From contig KQ965762.1 in NCBI GenBank assembly GCA_001574975.1, positions 268,451-332,450 on the forward strand: a stretch of 64,000 bases of DNA. Reading direction: 5' to 3'. This DNA is from Gonapodya prolifera JEL478 (lineage: Eukaryota; Monoblepharomycota; Monoblepharidomycetes; Monoblepharidales; Gonapodyaceae). Under the pieces are notes generated by a model. That model worked only from the letters and a program-made list of their open reading frames with translations. It was not told the origin of the DNA and ran no database searches. Below are positions 11,622 through 23,661 of the stretch, piece after piece; the stretch's first letter is position 1; each line of letters begins with the position of its first letter. A program made the translations under genes and the position numbers.

Positions 11622-12628
11622 TTGAAATCTTCACCACACCAGACCCGCCACCTCGCCTCCGCCTCGAAAACTGCATGCACCACTTCTACTGCAGGACCAA
11701 TTGTGTCTCGGCGCGGCCTGGCTGTCGCGCGAACGTCTTCTGGGACACCAAGCGCATCACTCGTAAAACACCTCACTTCCTCCCCTCTTGGGCCGTCTCG
11801 CGCCCCATCAGCCTTCTCTGCACCGTCGGTACTTGCACCGCAGCGACGATGGATGTCTGACGAAATCAAAAAATGGCTCGACGACGTAAGTTCCTCCTTG
11901 CTTTTATTCTTCTCCGCTTCCATGCCGTCTAACCCCACCCACAGGAAACAAAATCCACCCCGCTCCTTCTGTTTATGAAGGGTACCCCACAACGACCCCA
12001 ATGCGGGTTCTCTCGTGCCGTCGTGCAGGTCCTGCAGGCCGAGAACGTCAGGTCGGACAAAGTTCGCGCGTACAATGTGCTCGAGGACCAGGAACTGAGG
12101 GAGGCGGTTAAAGAATACAGGTGGGTACAGTTGGTGGGTGCACGCAGGATGACATGTCGATGTGCCAGTGGCGAATGGTAGAGGGGATTCACTCGGTGGA
12201 AACGATCCCACGGGAACGAACGGTGGAGCTTGAACAACATGTCCAGTAAGAAAAACCGGCTGGATGAATTCATGCCATTAGCTTGAGGCATCTCGTCTCA
12301 GAGAGTATTCCATTCAGGTAGAAGTCTGTGGAGCCGTGGAAGAGCTCTGAAAAGACTATGACGTGGACATGGCTGAGCTCGAACGTCGGCAACCTGCTCT
12401 ATGGCCTGCGGAATTCGAACGACCCAGCGCGTTTCCACATCCTTCTCTGCTAACACGTTCCGAACCTTCCACAGCAACTGGCCCACCATCCCCCAACTAT
12501 ACCTCCAGGGCGAGTTTCTAGGCGGGGCCGACATTGTTGTGAACATGCACAAGAGCGGGGAATTGGCCGAGATGCTCAAGAGCACAGAGTTGGTTGAGGC
12601 GGAGGCGAAAGAAGAGGGAAAGGAGTAG
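11622..12628 (+). CDS. GRX5: Monothiol glutaredoxin, GRX5-like (mitochondrial Fe-S cluster transfer)
   Basis: CGFS-type monothiol glutaredoxin; the family relays [2Fe-2S] clusters in the mitochondrial matrix. Exons: about 11622-11885, 11945-12120 and 12473-12628. Diagnostic pieces in order: [20 protein letters not shown], the active site [50 protein letters not shown] and [17 protein letters not shown]. The second intron is unusually long for this window (352 bases). Upstream of MSDEIKKW the same frame gives about 77 residues rich in Arg, Ser and Ala, ending RR before WMSDE. That looks like a mitochondrial presequence with its cleavage site, but no ATG exists in this frame between a stop at 11598 and ATG 11853. 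The true start may lie in an unseen exon, or the sequence may contain an error; 11622 is only the left edge of the plausible frame. Confidence 0.85.
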
Positions 12629-14795
12629 CTGTTGGTCTTAGTGAGAAGGCTCACATACTGTAAAATGAGCGGTTGGTAATGGAATGCGTCGCAGGTCATG
12701 TCGAAAATATGTGCGAGAGCTTCCAACATTGGGGTTTATACGTCCGTGCTCAAGAGCTTCCGTAGGTGAGATTGCGATTGGGCTGTAGTAGCTTACGAAT
12801 CACGGCAAGATTTAGGGCAACTTCTCATTGCAATGTGGCTTTTCAGACTCCTAGCTCTTCGACTTCATTGAACCCTGCCCCAAGAGCTCCTTTGGTCGAT
12901 CGATGAGCTTACACACGACTTCGAGATGCATCGTGATTGAGGCCTGTAGGTGGCATGGTCATCAAAGAAGCCTTGACATATGGTTGAGAGACTCCTTTGC
13001 GCCGCCAGAAATCGGTAGCAGCCGCTTCTTGGAAACCTTACTTGACTCCAGCATCAAATGCTTCTCTTCGGAGATAGCACTAAGTACTGATTGCAAAGTC
13101 GGACGACAAACTCCCCGGTTAGGGCTAGACGTCTTTGTGAGCTTCTATCGTTGAAGGCCTCTTCTTGGATAAACTGGCCAACGACGACCGACGTTAGCGG
13201 ACCTGTTTGGCAACCCTCGCCGCGGGCTCCGGGATACTGACTTTTGGTGAGTAGAATCGAGGTAATCCACCCCTTCGTGTGCAACAGTTCCGTCAAATGC
13301 CGGAGGGATGAGAGATGAAGTCGACGTGGAGCCTCTTTCCCCCATCCATAGAATAAATACCGAGGAGAAGTTGGTTATATTGATCCAGCAGAGATAAATG
13401 GAGCTCCTTACGTCCCGTGCATGGAAGGCCAAGAAAGGTGCGCACTTCAGATCTCCAGCAAACATGCGATTGCTTCACACTAAATGTGCTAAAATTTACG
13501 AACGCTCTCTATCGGCAGGTGGGCGGCCTCCTTGTGGCGTCTTCTGGGCAACGTCTCGACTCACCAAAAGCGCAGTCAGACGGCTAACGGTCCTCGTTTG
13601 ATCACTCGTGATTTCGGACGGAGCACGACGAACCTCTTTTGTTACCATAACTCTTGATACCATTTGATTAAATCTAATGAGACCCTGTCAAATACATTTC
13701 TTTAAGGACAATAGTAGTTCCAACCCTATCACACAGTTTCATAGCTCCACACTCGACTAGTCATTGAAACTCCGATCAAAACATCTTCGTCCACAAAATC
13801 GTCTAATCAATCGCATATTTCTGAGCGACGTTGTTCAGTTGCGGTGGATTAAATGGCCAAGCAAAGAACGGCAGAGAAGAGTGTCGACTCGCAAGCGTCA
13901 GGCAAACCAACAATGAGGCGAGGGACAGAACTCGCAAGCTGGGTATCCTCTGTTGGCAGAGGTCTCGAGACAGAAGTGGAACAAAGCCTTGATATTCCAT
14001 TCGGAGTTTATCACGTCGCAACAATTCAAAGTCGCATGGCTGGCGTTCGAAAACCTCTCATAAACCTGGGGAGTGGTTCAAGACTTCAAGTACGTCAAAA
14101 ACAGCTGGAATGTATATAGAGAAAAGCGCTGCACCCACCTGAGACTTTGAGCACACTTGGAAAACATAGTACGAATGGCGACGACTGACGTCATCCAATA
14201 TCTCCACATTCGACTCGCAACCACTGCAGTTCATATCACATGAAACCGTTCTGAAGCGTATCCAATATCCCTTAGCGTTTTACATTTCCCTTCAGTGAGC
14301 ATTCCACATCCAAAACTCCGGAGCGCCAGTCAGAAAACAGGATCGGCAATCTGCGATGTCGACCTTGAGCGCTCCACCTGCCACTAGCAGGCATCTCTGA
14401 CCTGCAAGTACCAACAAGGTTCGGGTTCCAAGTCAGTACCATTCCAATCATACGCCAAGAGAGACTTCGTTCCACAAAGCGCACAGTTACTTCACATCAC
14501 CACACACCTCATAGAAGCATTGGCAAGCAGGGTGTCCACCTCAGCCTCCATCGTCCCCGCCACATAGTCCATGTCGTGTGTGCACTACTGTCTTCTAAAA
14601 ACTGTCACACTGAAGGCACAACTTTGGGTCGAAGCTGGCAAAGGCGGTCGGGCGGTTGGGCGGTCGACGGCGGTGGAGAAAAACGTCGCTGACGAAGGAA
14701 AGCATGCAAGCACCACAACGAGTCAACCACGACCCAGGATCGTGGAAGTCTGTGGGGTGGCGGGGAAGATCGAAACGGGGAGGGGGGAAAATGGG
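12629..14795. other. Gene-poor interval
   Basis: No gene is supported over about 2.2 kb. A conserved 46-base element at 13516-13561 (listed separately) is the only recognisable content. Short frames such as 13853-14119 match nothing I know. Confidence 0.5.
13516..13594 (+). repeat. Dispersed element, copy 1 (possible quinoprotein exon remnant)
   Basis: CAGGTGGGCGGCCTCC and the following 30 bases recur at 23616-23661 and, shortened, at 60225-60267. In one frame the copies read GGLLVASSGQRLD-like. That resembles the GGLLFVSSQCRA segment of the quinoprotein-like gene at 30.0-31.1 kb. A splice-acceptor-like CAG precedes each copy. Confidence 0.55.
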
Positions 14796-15280
14796 TCAGT
14801 ACGCAATCAAAGCACTCATCAAGTTGTTCTCGCACGTCGCGGGATTGGCGCAAGAAAGCGTTACAGGGGGGAGGACATTATGAGGTGCGTTAGTATGCTC
14901 CAAGAACAAGAGAATCGCTCCTCCACATTTGTGCTCACCTCCTGACATATTTGAAAGTAAGCTGAACCCGGCGTGATCAACCTTTGTGAGCGGCATGCAT
15001 GTTCTTGAGGGATTGGTGTTGCTGCTGAGAGTGAAGCTGAAGCTGCAGGCAAATGCTGGGGTACCGATGTGCTGACGGACTCCATGAGTATGTGCCTTTT
15101 GTCGTGCAAAAAAAATTCGGTTATTCTGCGATGGCGTATTGTGAACGGTTAAAGCAACTCACCAAAGCCAGACCCACGCAAATGTTGAAGACAGTACGAG
15201 CACTTTCACAACAGTGACCAGCTTTGGCAACGACTTGGGCTGCAGTGGGGCCTGTCACCTCCGCTCCTGCTTAAGGTAGT
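14796..15280 (-). CDS. Possible small Cys-containing secreted or membrane protein, exons unclear
   Basis: On the minus strand, short stretches bounded by plausible splice sites look coding: a hydrophobic AGHCCESARTVFNICVGLAL ending at a GT donor, GTYSWSPSAHRYPSICLQL, and GGEHKCGGAILLFLEHTN to LSCANPATCENNL. No family is recognised and the start is not identified. It may be a remnant. Confidence 0.2.
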
Positions 15281-16025
15281 GGACGGTGAGTTTCACTGCT
15301 TCGCACTTTGCTTCCCTCAGAACAGACTCGACTTCTGAAAGGTTTGGCCACCAACCCTTTCCCCTCACCTGCCGTACTTACACCCTCAATCTTGCAACTA
15401 TCTCACATCGCCACTTCAAAGAATATTGGTTTCGCTGGCCTGACTCAAAGAACCAGTAGATCATCTGCAAAAACAATCAAATACGGAATCAAAAATGCAA
15501 CATTGAAGGGCATGCTAACCTCCATTCAACTTCACCATTCTAATCCTCGGACATGGCAATATCAACTGATTCTACCTTCGGAACATCCTCGATCGGCACT
15601 TCAGAGATGACAGCCGCCGAAGACGACGTGGCAACGTCCGCTTCGGCTTGTGGCCTGTCTTTGTGGCCGCTCAAGCAGCAGCTGCAGTTGCGGTGTGCTT
15701 TTGATTATGAAGTGTGAGTGTTCAACTGCCAGCTAATAGTCATGGGAATCCACCCACCTTACTCCTCGCCGCCCGTCTCTGCTCTTCAACCCTACTCTTC
15801 TTTTCCTCCCTCCGGCGTTCCTCCCCCTCTTCCTCGCCAGTTCACGTTCACGGTCATTCGGTGTGCGATGAGGCCGAGGACCGGCTCAAGCGGTTGTCGC
15901 CGTATGTCAGAAGAATCCGTCAATGACGAGCGAGTAGACGGGAGGGCGCGTTTAGTAGGTCGAGAGGAAAGAATGGTTTCCTCGGTGGCAGATTTGTCCG
16001 TGAGGAGTCGTCAAGGTTTTCCGGG

Positions 16026-16400
16026 TCAACAGGGAGATCCTTGAGAATAAGGAAGAAAGATCTCCGGTCGTTTCCTCCAGCTAGAGCTGCCCAAGTCCTC
16101 GCAAATCTCGTCCATTCGTACACAGGTCGGCTCGGCAAGATCACTTGACATGCTGGATCCATCTGCACCTAAAACTCCAACGACCCATGCCGCCATGAAG
16201 CCTCCCACGAGAGCAGACGCCGACAGACTAGCTGCTGTGACCACCGCGGCGGCGATAGCTTCCATAGAAGGTATCGCAGTTTCAAGAGAGGCGCTTGCTG
16301 CCCCGTTCGCTGCGATAACTGCTGCGTTCTGGGAGGCAAGGATGCTGACAAAGGCAACAGCAAGCGCTGCGAGACGGCGTGCGTGGAGTTGAGGGTTGGC
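16026..16400 (-). CDS. Possible Ala-rich membrane protein, hypothetical
   Basis: The minus strand reads through hydrophobic, Ala-rich segments (LAALAVAFVSILASQNAAVI, then MEAIAAAVVTAASLSASALV and GGFMAAWVVGVLGADG) before a hydrophilic end, ICEDLGSSSWRKRPEIFLP. An ATG exists at 16265, but hydrophobic coding-like sequence continues upstream without one. No family recognised. The flanking DNA to 15281 and to 16560 holds nothing firmer. Confidence 0.25.
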   Translation of the reverse strand, partial: ANPQLHARRLAALAVAFVSILASQNAAVIAANGAASASLETAIPSMEAIAAAVVTAASLSASALVGGFMAAWVVGVLGADGSSMSSDLAEPTCVRMDEICEDLGSSSWRKRPEIFLPYSQGSPC

Positions 16401-16559
16401 AGAAGGGGAGGGGGTCGGGTGGTGCTGTCAGGAAAGGGGGAAGAGTAAGAGTAGAGATGAAGTGGGTGGGGAGTTTGGTTGCACGAGGGGAAGGTTGCGC
16501 GAGGTCGGGAGTTGTGATAATTTCGATCAGCGTGATTGAGCGGATCGATTCCGGAGTCA

Positions 16560-17389
16560 CTAGTCCAGCACACAGAGCTGGGTCCGATTTGAGCATAGGA
16601 AATAGCTGTCGAATGAGTGTGTAAACAGCCCTGCGGGTAAGGGCGAGGCTGATTTGGGGCGAGGGAAAATCAGCGTGTCGAGTGGTTCCGGTGGCCGGAA
16701 GTGGAGAAGCATGTCACGGGAAAGGTCGAGCGGGGAGATTAAAGCAGGTTCAACTTTGACAGCCACGTCCGTTCGAGGGAACACGTTTCGGAGTTGTCAT
16801 CGGTATGTGGCAGAAGGACACGTCTGCTTAGTCCACCGATCGGGTCGGCAGGCACGGTGATCGAGGAAATCGGAAAGCCGAAGAGTGACGTAGCGACTTC
16901 ATCCACTTGCTCCTCTGGGGATGCACCTCCGTGGACCTCCTCGCATGTTACACAAGATCATATCAGGGTACCAGACTCGTCCGGCTCGGAGAAAGTCAAA
17001 TCTGTAATGACAATGACCAATGAATCACTTTAGACAAAAAGCCAGGAGACACTCTACTCACCATATTCCTCTCGATGAGCATTCCCTTCCGTGATCGTGC
17101 CACCGGACCCAGAGAGGGGCTTTTCATGGTGAATTTCAATGTCAGAACCCGTCATTTGTGAGCTATCTTCCCATTGCAAAGGTGGTGTAAGGAACGCAAC
17201 GTTTTCCGGTTTTGCAACTTTGCGCTTGAGTACGTCTGCTTCACTGTCGCTGTCTTGTAAGATAAGCCCACAGCGATTGCTTCTCTTGAGAAAATTGCCC
17301 ATGGATGTGTGAACAGCTGATGTCGTCCTATGAAGCACGACAAGGTACGACCTGGACAGTAAGCGTCGATTAAGGTGGATTTTGGTCAA
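16560..17389 (-). CDS. Possible gene or gene remnant, unrecognised
   Basis: Coding-like minus-strand pieces lie one after another: SDSEADVLKRKVAKPENVAF to HREEYG ending at a GT donor, then CEEVHGGASPEEQVDEVATS, then KVEPALISPLDLSRDMLLHF. They are in different frames, and not every frame change is at a splice site. Composition is acidic and Pro-rich. It is either a poorly resolved gene or a decayed one. 17390-17991 has no supported gene. Confidence 0.2.
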
Positions 17390-17991
17390 TTTCTGGGATC
17401 AGATCGACCACGGGCTTTCCAGGGAGCGGACCTTCTTCTCATTCTGCGTCCGAATCTAAAAAGTCAAAAAGTTGAGTGGCGGTGGGTTGAACCTCTTTCG
17501 CCTTTGTTCAGGCTCCATAGTTCTTCATGTCAGAAAAGTGGTTGACAGTTGGTCGTCTTCTACGCGCGGTCACGTGCCACGTGTCCGAAATCGAACTCGC
17601 TTTCCAAAGATCCTAGCAGAGACAAAAGACGAGCTGAATGTGAACTCGTCTGGCCAACAAATACGGCGGTATAAAGTTCTTTGCCAAATGCCGATAAAAT
17701 AGGCAACTTGCGAAGAGGGAGTGATGGGTTCGACTGGAGTATAGGGGATCAAAAGGGATAATGCTGGGGGATTTTCGACTAGGGAATATAAAATAGGGGG
17801 ATAATGCGTCCGGAGAAATGTGATTCGGGCAAGGTCGAAGGGGAAATCAAAGGGGGGAACGAAGTGGAAGTGGGGAAGGGGTTATAGTGCTCGAGATTCA
17901 AGACAGGTTGGGGGACTTCAGGAGTCACGAATGAGGGATCGTAGTGATAGGGGAGAAGGCGAGAGAAGCACCCCTGACGCCCACGGGGGGT

Positions 17992-20645
17992 TTAAATGTA
18001 GATGAATTCGTCCGGGTCGTTGGTGTAATCCCGGGTCTCTTCATCAATTGATGCGAACCATTGGTCGAAAGCGTCAAGTTGGCCAGTTGTTGCGACGAGG
18101 GGTAGGTTGTACGCCTGTGACTGGCGGAACATAGAAGAGGTGTATGTCAGCAACTTCGGTATTTGCAAAGTGAATTGGTACCTGAAACTTACCTCATCCA
18201 CGTCATCAATTTGGCCAAATAAGCCATAGATGTGGTCCAGGACAGGACTGGGAACCTCGTTGGCGACGAAGTTGCTGATTTTGGTGGCCATCCTTGTCCT
18301 CCTGACCATGTCGTCAGGAGGCGGGGCTGGAAGGTGTACACTCGTGCCTGCGTCTCTGGAAGAAACGGATACTCGGAGTGGACCGTGGGCTGTTCCTCTT
18401 GAAGAGCCTGCGCTGGCAGGAGGCGACAGACCAATACCACTAGAGCACGATGACGCAATGGCGCCCGAAGAAGAAGAGGCGACTGCACAGGAAGCGGCAA
18501 CCGTACGCGAGGTAGATGCGGCACCAGCCTGTAGCGTGGACGAGCCCATGTGTCCCGACGAGGAGGAACCAATGGCACCGGAGGAGTGCGAGGAGCCGAC
18601 GACACCAGAAGAGGAGCCAGCGGAGGGTCCTCCCAATGGACGGGGGAGGGCACTCGTGGATGCCGGACCGGCTCTCTGGTTTGCCATCTGCTTGGCCCTT
18701 ACTCGTCGGTTCCGCGGCACTGACAAGGTGGGCGCAGGTGCCGAAGTTATTCGGGTTGCGGCTGGTTGGTGAACGACCGAGGGTACTGGTGGAGCGGGGA
18801 GAGGCGGGAGATCCGACGCATCCATCGATATGGTCATGGGAAGCGGCAAGGATGAGGCCGATGCCAGAATCTCGGGAGCAGCAGGAGCAGAAAAAACTGC
18901 TGAGAAGGTCTGAGGTGGCGGAACGACCGGCACCAGAGGTTGTTGGGCGGCTGCTCCACCGAGTCCAGCTTCGCCATCGAGTTGGTTGGCTGCAACGACT
19001 CCCACGACCTCGGCGTCAACCATTTCGCAATCGTCGGTTGTGCCTGCAACGACGGGAGCCTCCAATGGAACAAGAACAGGAGTCGACGTCGCCGCGGGTG
19101 CGCACTGCGCGGAAGTGCTAATGGACGAGGCAGCCGCCAGCTGGAATGTTGAAAGTCGTGAGATAGTTGCGACAGAAAAATCGAGATGTCTGAAACATAC
19201 GAGTGCCAACTGGTTCTCAAACCAGTACGCCCTCCCCCGCCAATATGTGACCTGGTCCTGCGTCGCTGATAGGGACTTTTCTTTGCTCTGCAGACCATCT
19301 TCGAGCCCGCCGCACCGGCGCTCAAGAGCACCCATACCCTTGACAAGTTTGTTGTACTCGTCGCACTTGCTGTGGAACAAGATTTTGAAGTGGTCAGCTA
19401 TACCTCTAAGCTCCCAAGTTGTCTGTTCGGCAGCGGCCATGTCCTAAAGCGTCATACGTGAGCTCAAGCCTCAGTCAAATATTGGCAGGCATAGCAAACT
19501 TACAGCTCGGAGCTTGTTTTCCAAGGATGCCTCCCGATTCGCGGACTCGCGCAAGGCATCGGAGAGAGACTTCTTGAGACCTTTGAGCTCCCTGAGCTCT
19601 TCCTCCCGGCGCTCAACCACAGGATCAAGGGCCACGATGATTGCGTGTTTTCCTCCACGAGCCTGATATGCATCAACAACCGCTCGGAGAGAAAATGGAG
19701 TCGCATAGTAGACATGCGTCCGGAGTGAATTGACAATCGGTGCGACACAGTTCCGAAGGCGACCATACGTAAGCATGCTAAGTGCGACTGAAAGAAGAGG
19801 AACCTAAGTTCGTCAATTACTTCGGTATTGATCAGGAGATGTACTCACCAATCGTATGATAGACGATCACCAAAACTGGTAGCACATAGCCCCAGAATGC
19901 GTGCGAGGTGACCCGTCCGCTTCTCTCTGCAGCCATGGCAATGACCGGACCGAGGGCAATGAGCTGAGACTGGGTCCAGCCTGCCGCGACTACCACATCT
20001 TGTTGGCGAATTTGAATGGGAAGCACCGAAAACGAAGTAAGAACGACTCCTACGCCGCGGAATGATGTTCAACTTGATGTATCAGTAACCTTGAGAAAAG
20101 GTGAACTCACCGATCTTCGCTGCGCGTTCCACGGAGAACAAACCCGGTACAGCACCGTCGGTTCCCTCGCGGGTCCCTTCGAGCCGACCGTCCAAGTTAC
20201 CATAAGCGAATTCCGCCGCAGCGTCACCATTCCAAGGTGCTTCGCAGCACCAAGGGCCTTGGGTTCCACTGACGGGTTTGGATAGGAGACCGATAAATGG
20301 GTAACCGACCTGCTCACCAACGTCCTGGGGAACGCTGGATTCGCAAGCCGGGTCAGAAACCAGAGGAAGGCAGTCCATTGCTTCGCCGAAGCCACAGGGG
20401 CAGTCAGACCCGCGAATGAGACCGTGACCAATATCCGCCGCAGCACGAGTGCTGAACGCAAAGGAGCCGCGAGCGGTGGTACCAAGAGGAGAGTTTCCTA
20501 CAGCCTCACCGACGCCACGAGAATCATGAACGTCGGCTCCACTGATAGGGCCGGTAAATAAGCTAGTGATGCAGGCCAAACCAAGAATTCGCTTTAAAAG
20601 TGGCATGAAAATTCTTTTGAACGTGCAATAAAGAGTGAAAAGCAT
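17992..20645 (-). CDS. Unrecognised signal-peptide, membrane and coiled-coil protein with Ser/Ala-rich tail
   Basis: A multi-exon minus-strand gene that I do not recognise. It begins with a hydrophobic leader (MPLLKRILGLACITSLFTGP; ATG at 20606, with an earlier in-frame ATG at 20645). About 150 residues with several Cys and GVGEAVG/GFGEAM/DVGEQVG-like motifs follow. After an intron (donor near 20108) come one or two membrane segments, the clearest being WGYVLPVLVIVYHTIGVALS. Next is a charged coiled coil (VVERREEELRELKGLKKSLS and KCDEYNKLVKGMGALERRCG). The long tail is rich in Ala, Ser and Pro. A conserved-looking end, ISNFVANEVPSPVLDHIYGL and DAFDQWFASIDEETRDY, closes the protein. Two further introns (about 60 and 72 bases, the second ending before SQAYNLPLV) keep the frame open, so the 3' part also reads as one long ORF. 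This suggests a membrane protein with an exposed Cys-rich domain and a cytoplasmic scaffold; function unknown. Confidence 0.65.
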
Positions 20646-21041
20646 GTAGAGGGAGGCAAGAGTGCAAAGGAGAGAGGAGAGAGGTCAGAACGGGGCGAAG
20701 GCAAGTGTCTTGTGGACTCCCACCACGAAAGACACCCTGTCCGGTTAAAACAGAGTTCCACGCAACGATTCTGATACACTTTTGATGTTTCCGACCACTC
20801 GTAGGCCGAAAATCCGCTTCGCTGCCGACGAATCCTCGCTGGCGTCTTTGCATCCCGAGCAACGGCGTTTCTTCCCCTTGCGAAGCTCTCACGCAGCAGC
20901 GCAGCAATCCTGAGTCAAATACATTCCCGCGCAGCTGAAGATGGCCTCGCGCGGCCCTGGACTCCTCTGGCGACAGAGACTCACCGCATTGTGTAATTGT
21001 AGAGACTGTGGTCAGCTCTAACCTTATGTTCCAATCGCTTC

Positions 21042-21056
21042 AATTATGTCATAATG
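21042..21056. repeat. 15-base palindrome, site 2
   Basis: AATTATGTCATAATG, the reverse complement of the 5073 element apart from one outer base. Confidence 0.55.
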
Positions 21057-21713
21057 ACTTCATTTTCCAGCTTCTTTTTTTGAAAATCACAGCTGTTTTT
21101 CAATTTCTGGTTTACACATTGGAGCTTCATCATTTTATACTTTCTTGACTCCTTGTCTCTGTGACAAGATCATTCCACATCCTGGACGTTATCTCACACT
21201 GTTCCAAGCAACCGAGTTCATTCCTGATTGAACTTCCAGGGATACACGCTGTAGTAAGGCGGACGATAGGAACTGAAAAAGGCACCGGGAAGTGGATTGC
21301 GTCGTGTATAAGCAAGTAGCGGATCAAATGAATCTTGTGGTATGTGGCATGACTTGACAAGGACGTGAATACGTACGCTCTATCTAAGCCCCTCCTCTGC
21401 CAGTCGTCCGCATCCAGGTCCGTCGCCATCTTCCTCACGTCACTTTCAGAGAGCAACTCAGCTACCGTTGGGTGTTGGTGAGCGCTTTTTATTGCAGGGG
21501 CTTTGACACGAAAGCAAGTGGCGGGGTAGGACTGGGGGCGAAGAAGCTTCCACGAGTAGCAATTCGACCAAGTGAAAATGATAACAAGGTAGGCATGCGG
21601 CTGTCGAACGTGAACAGGGGGGGGGGGGGAATGAGGATTCATGTTATGGACACTTGTACAAGATGCACAAGGTGAAACATCATTTCTCCACCACGGAGGG
21701 AAGTAAAGAAGCG

Positions 21714-21798
21714 ACTCACTCTCGCGTAATCCTTCCTGCCGTGTCCATGTCTGCGTTCGCTCTTCCGCTTTGTCTCCTTTTTTCGTAATTGAATTCTG
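21714..21798 (+). repeat. Diverged direct repeat, unit 1
   Basis: Matches 22951-23050 with substitutions and small insertions. Shared blocks include ACTCACTCTC, ATCCTTCCT, TCTGCGTT and a GTAAT-GAATT end. Confidence 0.55.
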
Positions 21799-22950
21799 CC
21801 GCCATCCTATTCTTGACAATATCCCGGCTTGGGGTCCCCCAAAGAATCCTCCCTGGCACATCATCTCATCACGATGAGAACACGCACCCTTCACGTGCCG
21901 ATCCCTAGCACCTTGCCGAACGCAGCAAGAACAAGACTGTCACGGTCCTCGCACACGACTTGCACGACCCTACGGACGCCATCCAGGCCACTGGCGTGAA
22001 GGGCGTCGATAAGGCTGTCCAAGATAGTAGTCCTTGTGGTCCTTGGACCGACCCGGCAGCCATGAGTGTTCCAACTCCAGGTAAAGAGAGTTTCTCTAGC
22101 GACGAACGCAAAACCGTCCCCAGCCGCTTCATGCTTTTGGATGATCGGATGTTCAACAGACCATGTGTCAGTTACCGTATAGCAAACGCTTCTTCACCCA
22201 TCTTCTCACTTGTGCACGGTATCTCGCTGACCACACACACGTCCGCTGGATCTCTCCCAATCTTTTGACAAAATACCATTGCGCTCAGCATCGCCTGTGA
22301 AGACCACGCCGTAGAAAGGTTGGGGATGAGTTCGGAGTTCGAATGCCGAGAAGAACTGAAGCACTTTGGTGTAGGAGTGAGGATCTACGTGCGAGTGCGC
22401 GCACACGTTGCACAGATCCGTCTGCCAGTAAAGACTTTCGGCGTGAGTGTGCTTGCCTACGACCGCACCGCAGACTTGACTACCACCGAACAAACAGAAG
22501 TAGGGGAAGGTCGATGGTGTCCAAGTGAGCCCTACTGCGTACGCGATCAACGTTCTCTTTCAGAAAATAAAGAGTTTCGAGGCTAGGTCTGTACGAACGC
22601 CGTCCAAATCGTAGGTACGACCGCCGAACAAAAATTGGAGGAGGAATGGCAAGAGATGTGTGCGCAAGCTGTGGTCAAGCAGCAGGCCCCATTAATTAAG
22701 AAAGATCTTTTGGCGCCACTGTGGGCACATGACTGCTTTCCGGGGGTGTATCCAGACCACCTCCGACCAAAAAGATTTCGGCAACGCGAGACCTTTACAC
22801 CGGAGATGTGAATCGCGCGCCGAACAAAGCGAGTATTCCGGGTGGCCAAATCCACTGTTCGATTGACACACAGTGCTATCATATGACCGCTTGTCGCTTC
22901 TGGTAGGGTTATACAACACTCCTCCGCCGCCAACGGCAGCCGAACCAACA

Positions 22951-23050
22951 ACTCACTCTCACGCGATCCTTCCTCCATTGTCCATTTCTGCGTTTTCGCT
23001 CTTCCTCTTCCTTTCATTCTTCCTCGCATTCTTCGGTAATCGAATTTTGG
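22951..23050 (+). repeat. Diverged direct repeat, unit 2
   Basis: Partner of 21714-21798, about 1.2 kb downstream in the same orientation. Confidence 0.55.
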
Positions 23051-23615
23051 GTAAGGGTTGTGGTCGAATGAAGCAGTGCCGTGCAGGGGCGACTCCCTCT
23101 CTGTCAACAACTCCACAACCTCTTCACTTAAAGCGGCTCGTGAGTCACTTAACCTTCGCCCCCATCCTCGATGGCATCCTCGATGGATGTTTAATGCCCT
23201 CTTTAGCCGTTGCCAGAACTCGGTAGCAGCTGTGAAATGCCCTGGTAGTCGAAAGACCGGCAGCACCGGATTGGTGTGCTCCTCCGTCCCGTGGAGGCAG
23301 TGCTAAGACCTGGTAGAACCGGCAGGGTACCAATACAGTCATAAAGAATGTTGATACGGTCCGCTGTTATCGAGGAAGGCTGCTATCTGGAGATGTTGTG
23401 ATTCGACGTTCAGCAGCGGACCCGCGTGTCAGCAGGCTCCGAGACTCATTAGGTGAGTGAAACTGTTTCAAGCGCGGCAACCGTGTGCTACTCGTCCGGA
23501 CGAGGGATGCCCGTTCATTTTACAGGACGCCATGGAAGACCAAATAAGGTGAGCACCTTCACATCCATAACACGTCGTTCGTGGCAGCTCTTCTGATGCC
23601 CATGTGCGGTTATTT

Positions 23616-23661
23616 CAGGTGGGCGACCTCCGCGTGGCGTCTTCCGGGCAACGTCTCGACT
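23616..23661 (+). repeat. Dispersed element, copy 2
   Basis: CAGGTGGGCGACCTCCGCG and the rest of the 46-base unit match the 13516 copy closely. A shared GGC-AACGGTC trail continues to about 23691. One frame reads GDLRVASSGQRLD. Confidence 0.6.

Noticed and set aside
18189-19121. Long plus-strand and other minus-strand frames over the membrane/coiled-coil gene
   Set aside because: They are shadows of the Ala/Ser-rich coding frame; the minus-strand frame chosen has supported introns and a leader.
21130-21894. 254-codon minus-strand frame
   Set aside because: It runs through a G13/C13 tract and one unit of a diverged repeat; no domain and no splice signals.
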